Made by a program: the position numbers and the translations under genes | The notes under the pieces: generated by a model | Told to the model about the DNA's origin: nothing | Seen by the model: the letters and a program-made list of their open reading frames with translations, nothing else | The model's database searches: none | NCBI GenBank assembly: GCA_019828595.1 | Contig: JAHQRK010000021.1 | Coordinates: forward strand, 930,001 to 994,000 | Reading direction: 5' to 3' | DNA from: Aphanomyces cochlioides | Taxonomy: Eukaryota; Oomycota; Saprolegniomycetes; Saprolegniales; Verrucalvaceae | Length of the DNA: 64,000 nt | Shown: one piece after another, positions 23,501 through 34,512 of the stretch | Layout of the letters: the number at the start of each line of letters is the position of its first letter | Position numbering within the stretch: the stretch's first letter is position 1

Positions 23501-25868
23501 TATGAGCTACGGAACAACTCGTTGAGAGTGTACTCCAAGCATGCTATCATCAATTGGATCCGAAAGGACAAACAAGGACGCACTGATCACCTCTCCTGGG
23601 CTGCAATGTTATCTCCATGGACAATTCAAGTGGTGGACTCCTCCAACCTTCAAGGACTCGATGGCATCCCGATGATGCTGGCCTCCTCACTTTGCCCGCC
23701 ATCGGACTCTACAATGGACGATCTCACACTATACACCCCTTTGAAGTCCAAGAGATCTCTGACTCCAGTGCAACAGAGATTACCGTGTTTCACCGCCGAA
23801 GAGTCCGCTGTCATAGCTACATTTGACAGCTCCATCAAATTTTCTGAACGAGTGGGTGGTTTTGGTGCGATCCTGTGGCAGCTACTCGAGTGGAAGATCC
23901 TATGGGCCGGATATGGCGTTGTCACAGACACTACAATCAATGGGGCCGAATATGCAGGTCTCCTCGCGGTACTATCAGCAGCTATCCGCCTCCACCTCAC
24001 CAGCGTCCGAGTCTTTGGAGATTCACGGCTTGTTATCCAGCAGGTACTCAATCGGATGAGGTGTACCAAGCCCCACTTGCAGACACTGCTTGCTGAAGTT
24101 CACACGCTCAACAACCAGCTTGCCAGTCCGTCATTCCATCATGTGAAACGCGTGTGGAACGGTGCAGCCGATTACCTGGCTTCACAAGGCTTAACCGACC
24201 GGACGACAGGTGAGGTGACCGACCCCTCTACGCTCGTTTTACTGCACTCTTTAAACTGGCTGCCGCACCTTGTCCACGACATCCGATTTCCACTCCCGGA
24301 GCACCTACAATACTTGGCTCAACCTGACTCCACTGCGGCGTCGTCTCGGTCTCGGGGTGGCGTCGTGTGTAAGCCTGGCGATACCTCCCATCAATTTTTG
24401 CTATCACGGCCTCACGCGGAACCATTCTAGTAGCCCAAAGACAAGAGTCCGACACCCTGGCACACATCCGCCTTCAACGAATATCCCGCGCACAAGATCG
24501 AGAAAAGAAATGGGCCAACATGAAGAAGTACATCAGAGGCGAGTTTGACGGTCTATCCCAACGAGAATGGCCAAGACGGTGCATCAGTTCGATATATGCG
24601 AAGAAGGAGCCCTCTACCGACTCCTCTGGTCAACCAAACGGAGTCCGACTCCTCAACTCACTTGGTCACTAGTCATACCACGATCCCTAGTGACTGAAAT
24701 CCTCCAGCAATGTCATGATGGAGTCCAAGGAGGATATTTCAAGTTCATGAAGACCTACGCTAAAGCCAAAGCCTTCTACTACTGGGATTCGATGTATGCG
24801 GATACCAAAACTTACTGCGAAAACTGCGAAACTTGTGCTACTGGCGCTCCTTCACCGCACATCAAAGCACCATCCCCAGGCAATCTTCTGCCGCAAAGAC
24901 CCATGGACATCGTATGCTTCGACATTGGAACAGATCTCCCTAAGTCCTTCCGCGGAAACACTCAACTAGTCCTCTTCGAAGATATATTTACAGCGATGGT
25001 CATGGTCAAGGCTACACCAAACAGACATGCCCACACAATTGCTCAAGCATACGAAGAGGCGGTCTTCAGAAGGTTTGGTGCCTGCAGAGAGCTCAGACAT
25101 GACCGAGAACCCAGTTTCATGAGTGAGGTATTCAAACACTTTGCAGCAATGCTCGGTCAGAGTCAGTCTCCTACCTTTGCATACCGACCTCAAGCCAATG
25201 GTACCGCTGAACGAGGAATCCAGACTATCACAAGGATGGTGAAATTGTACATCCAGGACCCACACCAACGAGACTGGGACGACGTAGCCGAACGAATGGT
25301 CTTTGCCCTGAACACCTCAGTGTCGGCCACCAGGAAGGAGACCCCATTCTTCCTGATGCATGGGTGGGATCAGTACACCACCATGATGGCTAGTTTACCA
25401 TCCGTGAAGACGGACGCCAACTTGGATTCATATGAATGGAGACTGCAACTTTACCACCAACACGCTCATTGTATGGACATGGCCCGTCTACTGGTCAAAC
25501 AAGCTGTGGAAGAACGAGCCAGACGACACGATGAAGGACTCCCGGCTGATGTTGACACTCGAATCAGAGTGGGTGACCCAGTATGGGTCTATATCGACAA
25601 AGTCAAGCCAGGAGTCAAGCTCAAGCTTGCTCACCTCTGGCATGGACCGTTCAGAGTGGTGAATCGACCGAAAAATTACGCCAGCGAAGTCGAAGTCATA
25701 AGCTTGAAATCAGGAAAGAACCATCGCTTCTACACGACTATTCATGATTCTCGTTTGAAGACACGACGACTGAGTCCCCTGAGGCCAACTGAATTACTAG
25801 AAGACATGCCTCCAGTCGACTTCGACGAAGAATTACTGCCTGATACCTCCTTTACCAATCGGCAATAG
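20585..25868 (+). pseudogene. pol: Gypsy pol: protease, RT, two RNase H domains, integrase; frameshifted
   Basis: Domains in order: aspartic protease (DTGANMSVLH at about 21065, ILGMDMDF at about 21280), reverse transcriptase (LCIDYRGIN, FVDDI at the usual YxDD site, 22160-23200), the usual retroelement RNase H (FHVLLYVTNW to about 23640), a second RNase H (GGFGAILW, NGAEYAGLLAV, VFGDSRLVIQQ, 23790-24200), and integrase with HHCC zinc site, D-D-E core (LRHDREPS, ANGTAERGIQ) and GPF module (HLWHGPFRV). The frame changes near 21255 (an extra T), near 22135, near 24400 and near 24565. Each open segment keeps normal domain sequence, so these are recent lesions, sequence errors or, for one of them, a programmed shift. 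Confidence 0.88.
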
Positions 25869-26299
25869 CCCATTCCAGGGACTCCTCTTCAGGTGCCCGC
25901 GGCTGTGAGGAATACTCGTCTCAATGGTGGTATCCGAGAGCTAGAAGTACAGTTGATCAATGATGGACCATAGACTTGGGAGCCTGAAGCTCTGCTGGAG
26001 TCCACCCCCGAATTGAGGAAGTTCCATAGAGACCGACTTGGGTGGAGTCGGCTTGCAATGATGGTCGATGATGATTTGAACCCAGCCCCCACCGCTCCTG
26101 AAGGGCCTCTTCAAGAAGCGGCTACAACGGTGTAACCTATGGAGCCCGCCTCGTACTGCACAAGCCGTACGGCGCCAACTCGGGCGCAGGAGGCGGATTG
26201 CTCAAAACTTAGGCAAATTCGAGGAACCCACGATTGACAAAAGAAGGCAAACGAAATGGAATTTATTCGATCAGTACAAGACTACAAATGCTCAACCTC

Positions 26300-28276
26300 C
26301 TACTTCTTGGATTTCTTGGAAGATCCCTTACCACCGTCAGCTGCAGCAGTCTTTCTGGCCGCTCGTCGTTCTCGCTTAATAGCGGCTGTTCGCCGAGTGA
26401 CTGGAACCAGCAGCAGGAAAATACCATTCGCCACTTGACGCCGCCGTTCTCGCTCTAGTTCCGCAGGAAGGAGCTCCTCGGCTTTGTGCTTTCCGCAACT
26501 TCCCAAAGGGTTCAGGCATGCAACCCGACTTGTGCCAACGAAGCCGCAACGAGCACGGTTGGGATACTTGGCGCTTGGTTCAAAAGGAAGATTCTTCGCG
26601 GCCTTCAGCTCGTCAGCCGAGATACCCAACATCCGAGAATAAACATCCCAGTCGTGCTCAGACAAGGCGCTTGGTTGCTCACCAGTGTTGGATGCTTGAA
26701 CAGGAAGGGACTCCACTTGAGAAGACCCAGAAGGATCCTCCTCCGAATCAGGCTCGCTCGGCAAGTTGTCTTCACCACCGGCAGCTGGGGATGCCACTGC
26801 TTAATCTGACGCGACTTCGTCCTGCCATCCTCCTTCAGCCGGGGCAGATGGCGCCGCGAGCGGAAGAGCCGAAGACTGAACTACTGATGATGACTGCTCC
26901 AACTGGCCGAGACGATCATTCATTTTTGCAACAACCTGTGGCCACGCGCGGGCAGTCTCCTCCAGCTTCCTCAGTCGATCTTCATGGGTGGATGCTACAG
27001 AACCCGGGACAGCCGTGGCAGGAGGCGCAAGAGCCCCGATCTGGCCCAAGATGTCATTTATGGTGTCGATCTTCTTGAGTATTTCCTGGTCCTATCAGAC
27101 GATCAACCAAAAGCCAAAAGAGAGACCACTCACATGCTGAGCACGCGACGCTTCCACTGCAGAGATCTGGGCTTCCAACTCAGCCAAACGCGAGCCTAAG
27201 GAAACGTTTGCCTTCTCGGACGCATCCAAACGCCCAGACAATTGTTCGACCTCGAGGGAGACGTTAGCCGAGAAAGAGACCACACTGCCAGACAGGGCCA
27301 CGGAGGCTTGCTGAAGGGCTCTCAACTTCTTGCGCATAACATCTTGATCGAAGCCTTCGGCTACCTGCTCGTGCAACTCAGTGGCAGTCTGCAACAACGC
27401 TCGCTGTGCCAGCACCATCTCCTGAGCGGCAGGACGCAAGGAGTCCAAGTCCGGCAAGGATCTCTCCCAGCCAGCTATCAAGTCGCCCCGCATGATTGGT
27501 TGTGGGTCAGCGATCATAACGGTCGGCAGAGTCTTCGAAGAGCCACTAGTATCACCGTCCGATTCGCTCAATTCCAAAGTACCAGAGTCGGACTCCTCCG
27601 CTTTGGAGTCTTCTCCTTCCCTCGAGAGCCCAGCTCCATCCTTGGCAGTTGTGGTTGAAAGAGCCGACGTCGGAGGAGCACTGACCGGCACAATACGTGG
27701 CAAGTATCGCAGCATCACTTCACCATCGACTGTGGCAGTTGTCAAGGAGTCTTCGACTTCAGCCCGCCAAGAGCGCTCAGCCAATATGCTTGCTTCGGCA
27801 TCCGCCTCCTCGGCATTTGACTCATCCTCCCATGAAACCGTGAAATCAGAGTCTTCGAGGGGCGCTTCCGCAGGTGCACTTGAAGAGACTGGCTCCTCCT
27901 TGATGCAAAAGATTGGGGGAGCTGCAACATCCAACACAGACGACAATGGCGCCCTTGACTTTCGAAGAGTGTGGAGCGACGTCGCAAAGCCGCAAGGATG
28001 GTCCACCTCGGGATCAAACACTCTCGCTTTAATTCTGTTGGGCCGATACTCGAACTCGTGGCCAGGCGTATCGGAGCTGGGCGAACCAAAGATCTCCGCC
28101 TCGCTTTCGGTGATCTCAATTGCAGGCCGGTAAAGATCGTGACGATCGTACACCCACTCATCACAAGAAGATGCCGATGAAGACGGAGTGGACTGCGCTG
28201 AATATGGTGGCGCCGGAGGAAGAGCCAACAGAGGTGGCAAAACAAAGTCGGACGTGACAGGCGTTCGTTTCGTCAC
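26300..28276 (-). CDS. Antisense gene inside the Gypsy element, coiled-coil protein with Cys motif
   Basis: Runs opposite to gag-pol, between integrase and the 3' LTR. The first exon (393 codons) is Ser/Pro/Glu-rich and ends in a predicted coiled coil (LSGRLDASEKANVSLGSRLA). A consensus intron (gtgagt...gatag, about 42 nt near 27100) joins it in frame to DQEILKKIDTINDILG. The frame then meets one TAA near 26801, or a 31-nt GT-AG stretch that would remove it. It continues for about 165 codons to a basic tail. Near the end lies CGFVGTSRVAC-x6-C-GKH, a Cys motif shared with the next antisense gene. An upstream open frame (28308-28556) may be a 5' exon. Function unknown. Antisense ORFs in this position are known from some plant Gypsy lineages. 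Confidence 0.6.
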
Positions 28277-28712
28277 AGGACGTCGTCTCGACGAACGATC
28301 GTATGAATCACCCTTGGCTGACTACCGGGGGCGGACGCATGCCAGAGAGGACAGAGCCCAAAAGACTGGAACGGTGCGAAACTTGTGCAGGTGATTGGGA
28401 CTCCAACTGGACGGAAGAGTCCACCAGGACCGGAAGCGACTGACGACGAAAGCGATACATGTGCTCAGCAACCGCATCAATCGCCCATTGACCGGCCTTG
28501 GGTGGGTGTGCAGACTTGGTTGGCTTGGCCTCTTGATGAGCTGACATGAAAATCAAGAATGTTCGACACGTACCGAGTCCAAAAAGAGAAAAGACACCAA
28601 CCGACGGGAATTGACGAGAATGTATTGGTCAAAATTATCGGACCCCAAAGGAAGCAACTGTCACATCAAGTACAAGAGGACCCCCAAAAATCATTATCGC
28701 ATCAAGTGGAAA

Positions 28713-29414
28713 CTACTGGGAAGCATCAGACTCCACCCCCCAACCCGGTGGCTGAGGGGGATGGCGATTTTGAAGACGCGCCGGGCAAGTCGACTTCAAG
28801 TTCTCGCAAGGCTTACGCTTGGTGGTGAACAAACCACAGAGTTCACCACTGCGGCGATTCCCTCGGACCCGATCTCGGTGGTCGCCCGCACGACGCGCGG
28901 GACACGTATCGTATGGCTCAAAGCACATCTCACCAGACTCCAGATCCAAAACCCCGCAAATGCCGTTGCGTCCCATAGCCGTTAATTGGTCCACCGCAAG
29001 CTTGAGCCAGCCGACTTCTTCGATCAACTTCTCTATGGCAGCCCGATGGATGTCAGATTGGCGTTCGAGATTGACCAAATAGCATGCTTGGTTGACCAAT
29101 TCTTCGGCTACATCCTCACTGAAGGGACCAGGACCAGCTGTCATGGGCTCGCTATCGCTCTGAGTGTCAGACTCCTCCTGAGTCGAAGGACCTCGGCTCA
29201 TCCCTGGAATCGGACTCTTCCCAGGCGACTCAGCTCCATGAGATGGCGAACGACCGATCGACGAAGGCGCGCTAGAAGGGATCGAAGAAGCCTCAGGCAG
29301 CACAGTTGGAGGTTCTGAGGATGCCGGGTCATTCGATGAAGCGTGTGGTTGAGACGAATGGGTCACTCTTTTGGATACACGCTGTGGCTTGCTGAGGTGG
29401 TCTTGAGAAGACAT
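28713..29414 (-). CDS. Second antisense gene in the Gypsy element, Cys-motif protein
   Basis: Starting at the ATG at 29414 it encodes about 233 residues. The first half is Ser/Pro-rich and disordered, followed by a helical segment (EELVNQACYLVNLERQSD). The Cys motif then occurs twice: CGV-x8-C-x6-C-PAR and CGL-x7-C-x6-C-PAR. The frame is open upstream into the 3' LTR to 29651, so transcription could start from an antisense promoter in the LTR. No known family is recognised. Confidence 0.6.
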   Translation of the reverse strand: MSSQDHLSKPQRVSKRVTHSSQPHASSNDPASSEPPTVLPEASSIPSSAPSSIGRSPSHGAESPGKSPIPGMSRGPSTQEESDTQSDSEPMTAGPGPFSEDVAEELVNQACYLVNLERQSDIHRAAIEKLIEEVGWLKLAVDQLTAMGRNGICGVLDLESGEMCFEPYDTCPARRAGDHRDRVRGNRRSGELCGLFTTKRKPCENLKSTCPARLQNRHPPQPPGWGVESDASQ

Positions 29415-29555
29415 TGGGCGTTGAGCTTCAAAATCAGAGGAGTCACTGGTCAGCGCGGAATGACAGCGAGCGATACGAGACTGACGTTGCGAAGACAAAA
29501 ACTGGCATCCGTTGTGGTCACTCGTTCCGTGTGTCTCGAAGTGACCAGGGTGGCT

Positions 29556-30311
29556 TGTGATGCCGGAAAAGTCAAGCCAACAATGACTACAAGGTGCCCT
29601 CGCTAGCCAAGGGCCAGCGCTTGGAAGAACCGTATGTCTTGGATTCCACATCCTTGGCGAGATTCCGCGGTTTAGTCAAGCAAACCAGCCGTCCCCATGA
29701 AGCATACAAACTCTAAGATATCGCCAGACATGGATACCACATGGAGTCAGACTCCACCAGATGGTCACCGAATAGATCCCCCTGATTTCGCTATGAAGCT
29801 GCTCCACCAAGCAATTTGCGCAAACAGCATGTTGCACCCGACTCAACAAGACATTCGAACAGCGTGAGCCGCGCAGACCAACCAAAACAAGTACCCAGGA
29901 TAGATTAACTTTGAATTCACTCTTCTTTTTGCCTCGCTTACCAATCCTGTGAGTTTGCGGCGTGGCCAGAAGCGTACCCAAGTCCAAGACAGCTTAGTGA
30001 GTTCCGCCGGCTGCCTCGTGAGAAGCCAACACCGATTGTTATCTTTCCCCATTGCCCTGCATCAACGTCAGCCGCAGCTAGACGTAGTACTTGGGCCACA
30101 GTACAACCTCCTCCGAAGTCTCACGCATACGCGAGTGTCCCTACGTGCCTCCAAGGAAGAATCCGACTCCAACTTTCTGTCCAACCTTGCCCTCCATCAA
30201 CCTTGCTTGCTGCTCCGGTGTCTGCGTTGATCTTGGTCCCATCTAAGATCCAGTCTATCGACAACCCCTTCTAATTTTCTTGCGGCTACGACTTACATTC
30301 CCGTTCCCACA
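29556..30311 (+). repeat. 3' LTR, uninterrupted
   Basis: The 756-bp LTR from TGTGATGCC to CCCACA holds both empty target sites of the insertions found in the 5' LTR. A strong polypurine tract just before it is not obvious. Confidence 0.93.
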
Positions 30312-30900
30312 TTAGGATCTCCTCTTTGATTGGTTAATTTGTGGGAACTACAATTCGTCTCCGTTGTCAAAGTTGACCGACCAGGCGGATAGATCTCATT
30401 TGTTTCGCTGTGGGTTCACTGTAGGAATTGAGCCCAATTTAATCACATATCTAGATTTAGCATCAAAGATAGATGGTGTTAACATAGCAACACTGCTGGT
30501 TCTTTGTGTATAGCCCGGTTGCAGGGTTGGGACCTATCAAACCTAGAGATGACCGTCAAACATAGCGCTCTCGCGATGAGAGCCGCCAATAGCCACACCT
30601 GACATGCGCTATAACATAACTGACATTATACTGGCGTTAAACTTCGCTATTTCTGTTCAAGATGAACACAGAGAGACCTGTGTCGTCGGGACGTCGGTGC
30701 TGTTTGAATAAAAATATTGGACATCCTGTGAAATTTTATATAATGTTTTGAGGTTGTATACAAAAATCCATATATCCTCATATCCGGACATACTCAAATC
30801 AAGATACAACAGTGTAGCAATTATTTCGGACCAGAGAAGTAAACTTTAGTCGAAACTTATCCTAATCTACTTATACTTTTTCATATTTTAAGGTTCGAAT

Positions 30901-31654
30901 GGACGACTGCCAAAAATCTCGCAAATGAAAATTTCTTCCGGTTTTTCGTGAGACATTTTTCAAATAAAAGTACGCACACAAATTTGCGAAGACCAAAAAA
31001 TCGTCTTCGCAAAATTTGCGATTTGCGAGACTCACGCATTTTATACTCCCAAATTTAATATACAAAATCTAGTTTTGAGGGATTTCGTTTTCTGAACGGC
31101 GTTGATTGTCATCGTGGCCAAGGAAAGTGGGCGGGGCAAAGCGTGGCGTGGGCTTTCTGTAGACGTTCTACTAGAACAAACAAAGTTCGTCCTTCCACTA
31201 GGGAGGAGTGACTGGGAAAAAGTGGAGGAGAAACAGTAGCGATGAAGTAGGGCTCGTCCTGCGACGCATACATTGTGTACCAAGCAGAATCCTGCTGATT
31301 TTTGAGAAGGGCACCTGAATATATGAAGTTTCTTTCACGCAACATTTCACGTAGCCTGAGCATCATGAAGGAGTACCGTTGATGCTGGCGCCGCGCTCTT
31401 TTCAGGAGCATGGCCTGGACAAGAAGCGACACCATTGATAATGGCTCTCGCTACCAGATAATGTAGCCAATAGAAATCTATAAAGTCATATTTTTATCCA
31501 ATGAAAATCATTTAAATATGTAATTTGTGTGATTTTTGGTGGAAATCATTGGATTTTTTCATCCCCAATTGGACTGGTAAAGAAAAAAATACACTGTATC
31601 CGGACACACAAATTTAAATGCGAATGGCGTTTGCGAGATTTTTGGCAGTCGTCC
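30901..31654. mobile_element. PIF/Harbinger deletion derivative (754 bp)
   Basis: 25-bp perfect TIRs begin GGACGACTGCCAAAAATCTC, and AAT lies outside each end (30898-30900 and 31655-31657), a 3-bp target duplication as in PIF/Harbinger. Inside, only the N-terminal part of a transposase-like frame remains. Confidence 0.75.
31109..31435 (-). pseudogene. N-terminal fragment of a Harbinger-type transposase
   Basis: A 108-codon frame with LREMLRERNFIYSGALL, SAWYTMY and DEPYFIATVS. This resembles, from memory of the family, the region before the DDE core of Harbinger proteins. No catalytic part follows. The assignment is supported by the surrounding TIRs and 3-bp TSD. Confidence 0.5.
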
Positions 31655-31814
31655 AATGTCAACATTTTACACTGTTAGTATATACTTAACTTATCGAGTG
31701 TACAAACTTTAAGATAAAGAAAGGTTATTCTTGGATGACAACGGTTTCCTGATTCGACGCTATGATGCCACTCCAGGGGATGGTTCAATTGGTTTTTACC
31801 GATTTTCTTGACAC

Positions 31815-33545
31815 ATGCGAGTCCTCGCGGCGGTCCTGGCCGTCTCGGCAGCGCTTGGTGCGTCTTCGGAAAGCTACATGTCTCCAGCAGCGCGGGAGCA
31901 GCTCGAACACAGACCATCGGCCATGCGGCGAGATATTCATGACATTGACGCGACCGTCTTGAACGTCGACCTCAACGTCACCGCCTTTCGAACGTCCGTC
32001 ATGATGCACGATGGGACGTCCGTGAACTTTACAACGCGCGCATACAATGAGCAGATCCCAGGACCGACGATTTACGTCACACCTGGCGATACATTCACCA
32101 TCACATTGAGGAATGAACTGCAACCCGGCCGGACCAATGCGACGAATCTACATCTTCATGGCTTGGTATGGAGTCCTTTGAGATGATCTTTGATGACTTA
32201 CATGGGCTACGTAGCATCTCGCGGACGACCTAACGCCGATTCAACCACAAGCCACGTCCGTCTTGTCGTATACGATCCCACAAGACCATACTTCCGGCAC
32301 TTACTGGTACCATCCTCACTTGCATGGGCTCTTGAACTCTCAGGTACGCTTCCGCCTCATTTCCTCGTTCCTAAATGGCTCTCTCATGCATGCAGATGTC
32401 AGGACTAATGGCTGGAGCGATTGTTATCCTCGACCGTATCCAGGATATGCCACCGACGCTGCAAAGTGTTCCGGACCACATTGCGATTCTCCAAGGAGTT
32501 TGTACGTCGGGATGTCCAAACCAACATGATGTCTTGGAATCGGCGATCCAAGCCGACGACCGAGGATTCCAGCCACAAGTTGAGAGTTCCCTGCCGCATG
32601 GAGTGCTTTCTCTCTTGGTCAATGGTGAATCCGCGCCGACAATTCGTGTCGTTGAGCATGAATGGTTTCGATGGCGGTTGATCAATGCGGTTGCCAACAA
32701 CGGCGTCGAGCTCGTGCTTCCTTGCACAGCGCATTTGATCGCTCGAGATGGCGTGACGAAATCAACGTGGCCTCGTGTCTCCCTCATTGTTATACCACCT
32801 GGAGGCCGCGCTGACGTCGTGGTAATGCGCTCAAGCTCCAGAGGAAGCGCTAATCGGGTTGATTTGGTAGATGCAATGCGAGAGAGGACTTCATACTGTC
32901 CAAGCCGACAATAGCACCGAGCGAAATGAATGGCTAGGAGTGCTCCACCGAGTTCCAAGCCAGCTCGTGATGCAAATCCAAGCCGAGAGGACTCAAGCTC
33001 CAGAGGCAATCAAACCGCTCGAAGCAGGTCCGCCGCAGGTTACGCTGCCTTGGTACATGACAAAGACGTCACCGACAAACCACCACGAAGGTGAAGGTCG
33101 CTGCTCGGTCGAGTATGCATTTACGACGGACAAAGCTGGAAATGGCGACGTTGTCTTTGGTGTCAACCATGTTATGATGACAGAAACCGATCAAGGCACC
33201 GCGCTGGCGAAGAATGTCTCGACGACGTGGTGTCTCGGCTCCGACGCAGACCACAGCCATCCTTTCCATTTGCACACGACGCACTTTCGAGTGCTCTCGT
33301 CCAAGAAATGGCACGAGTCAAGGCCAGAGCTTTATAGCCCCGACGAATGGCGAGATACAATTCCGCTCTACAAAGACCATGTTCGGCTGAGGTACGCAAC
33401 TTTCATGGAGGTTTATTTGACGGAATGAATCGATCGTAGGTTCATCCCCGCGGTGTCTGGCTCCATGATGTCCCATTGCCACATTGCTTGGCATGCAGAT
33501 CGTGGCATGGGACGCATGTTCCACGTCGAGGACAAGATCATTTAA
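31815..33545 (+). CDS. Secreted multicopper oxidase (laccase-like)
   Basis: Five exons (introns 32166-32214, 32344-32395, 32822-32870, 33392-33439) give 510 residues with every junction in frame. An N-terminal signal peptide (MRVLAAVLAVSAALG) predicts secretion. Copper sites: HLHGL at the end of exon 1 (usually HWHG in laccases), WYHPHLHG in exon 2, HPFHLHTTHF near residue 430 and HCHIAWHADRGM near the end. The final axial position is Met, compatible with type 1 copper. The protein is expected to oxidise phenolics, metals or similar substrates outside the cell while reducing oxygen. Substrate cannot be told from the sequence. Confidence 0.9.
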
Positions 33546-34512
33546 GAAATATTTCCAACACAGCGATTTGCGTTGTCATGATGGGGATTGCAAATCATGA
33601 TGGAGCATCGATCGGAGTATTGTTTTGCTTGGAAGCTACCGGTAGAGGACGGAGACGCGAGTCTAATGATTGTGCCGACGCTTGCTGGCGAGCCGGCACC
33701 GGGAGCTTGCAGACTTTCTAGTCGGCGCCAACGTACAGGGCACACTCAATCACATCTCATGCATTGGCAAGGTTTTTGTCCGCAGTTGAGTGTGTATCCC
33801 GCATCGTGACAACTTCCGTGGCCACTTGGGAGTTTATTTCTTGGCTGTCACAAATGAACGACTGCGACAACCACAATAAAGAGTCGAAGTCGCGCCGCGC
33901 TTCTTCTATGTGTCTTGGTTGCAGCATCCGACTGTAGATTCTACCAAGTTGTACGATGCATTCGAGCTACTTTTCGAGCTTGCCATCCCACGAAGCGGCG
34001 CACCAAAAATGCCCAAAACAACTTGTAGATCCCAAAGTTCATCAATCAATCATCCCCGTGAGATCTAGTTGAATGCCGCGAATTACACGAGCATTGCGCG
34101 ATACAGGATGCTTGACACATGTTGTGAATTCACCACAGCTTCACTATGGCTTCTCTGCTTTGTTTTCGTTGAAAAAGCAAGCAGCCGCCGTTCCAAGCTC
34201 ATTGCCTTGCATTCCGTCGTATCCTGCACCATATTCAGAGCGTGGATCCCGTGGCAGCGTCGTCGTGTGGCTTCTTCACTCGTTTTCCATCATCGTAGTC
34301 CATAGAAGGTCGACACCCGCATCCTGCGTAAAATCTTTTCATATTTGGCGGGGATTTCATTGGCAAGCCATTAATAATTTAATTCAAAGTATTTAATTTA
34401 TTTGGATATTTGTATGTTAAACCACGAATTTTAAAATATATCATCGTGGACAGGGTTCCGCGAAATATTTTCGAATGTTTTTCATTTTCACATTTCCTCC
34501 AAAGGCGACAAG
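33546..34512. other. Intergenic region, no gene recognised
   Basis: Only short open frames without known motifs are present. The last 130 bp are AT-rich and probably contain the promoter of the downstream GH16 gene. Confidence 0.5.

Larger units (their letters stand above)
15800..30311 (+). mobile_element. Ty3/Gypsy LTR retrotransposon with nested insertions
   Basis: LTRs begin TGTGATGCC and end CCCACA. The order gag, protease, RT, RNase H, second RNase H, integrase is that of Ty3/Gypsy. TTAG directly flanks both sides (15796-15799 and 30312-30315), a 4-bp target duplication. Without the two insertions in the 5' LTR the element is about 11.9 kb. A 3.7 kb stretch between integrase and the 3' LTR carries antisense genes. 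Confidence 0.92.
15699..30839. mobile_element. TA-flanked MITE (about 625 bp) split by the Gypsy element
   Basis: 15699-15725 (CTACTCTGGTCCGAAATAAT...) is the inverse of 30813-30839, 27 bp with one mismatch. TA lies directly outside each end (15697-15698 and 30840-30841). Without the Gypsy insertion the element is about 625 bp (15699-15799 joined to 30316-30839). TA target duplications and long TIRs fit the Tc1/mariner superfamily. No transposase is inside, so it is a non-autonomous element. Confidence 0.75.

Noticed and set aside
27492..28133. 213-codon plus-strand frame in the Gypsy 3' region
   Set aside because: Ser-rich shadow of the antisense gene, which has the better composition, coiled coil and splice site.
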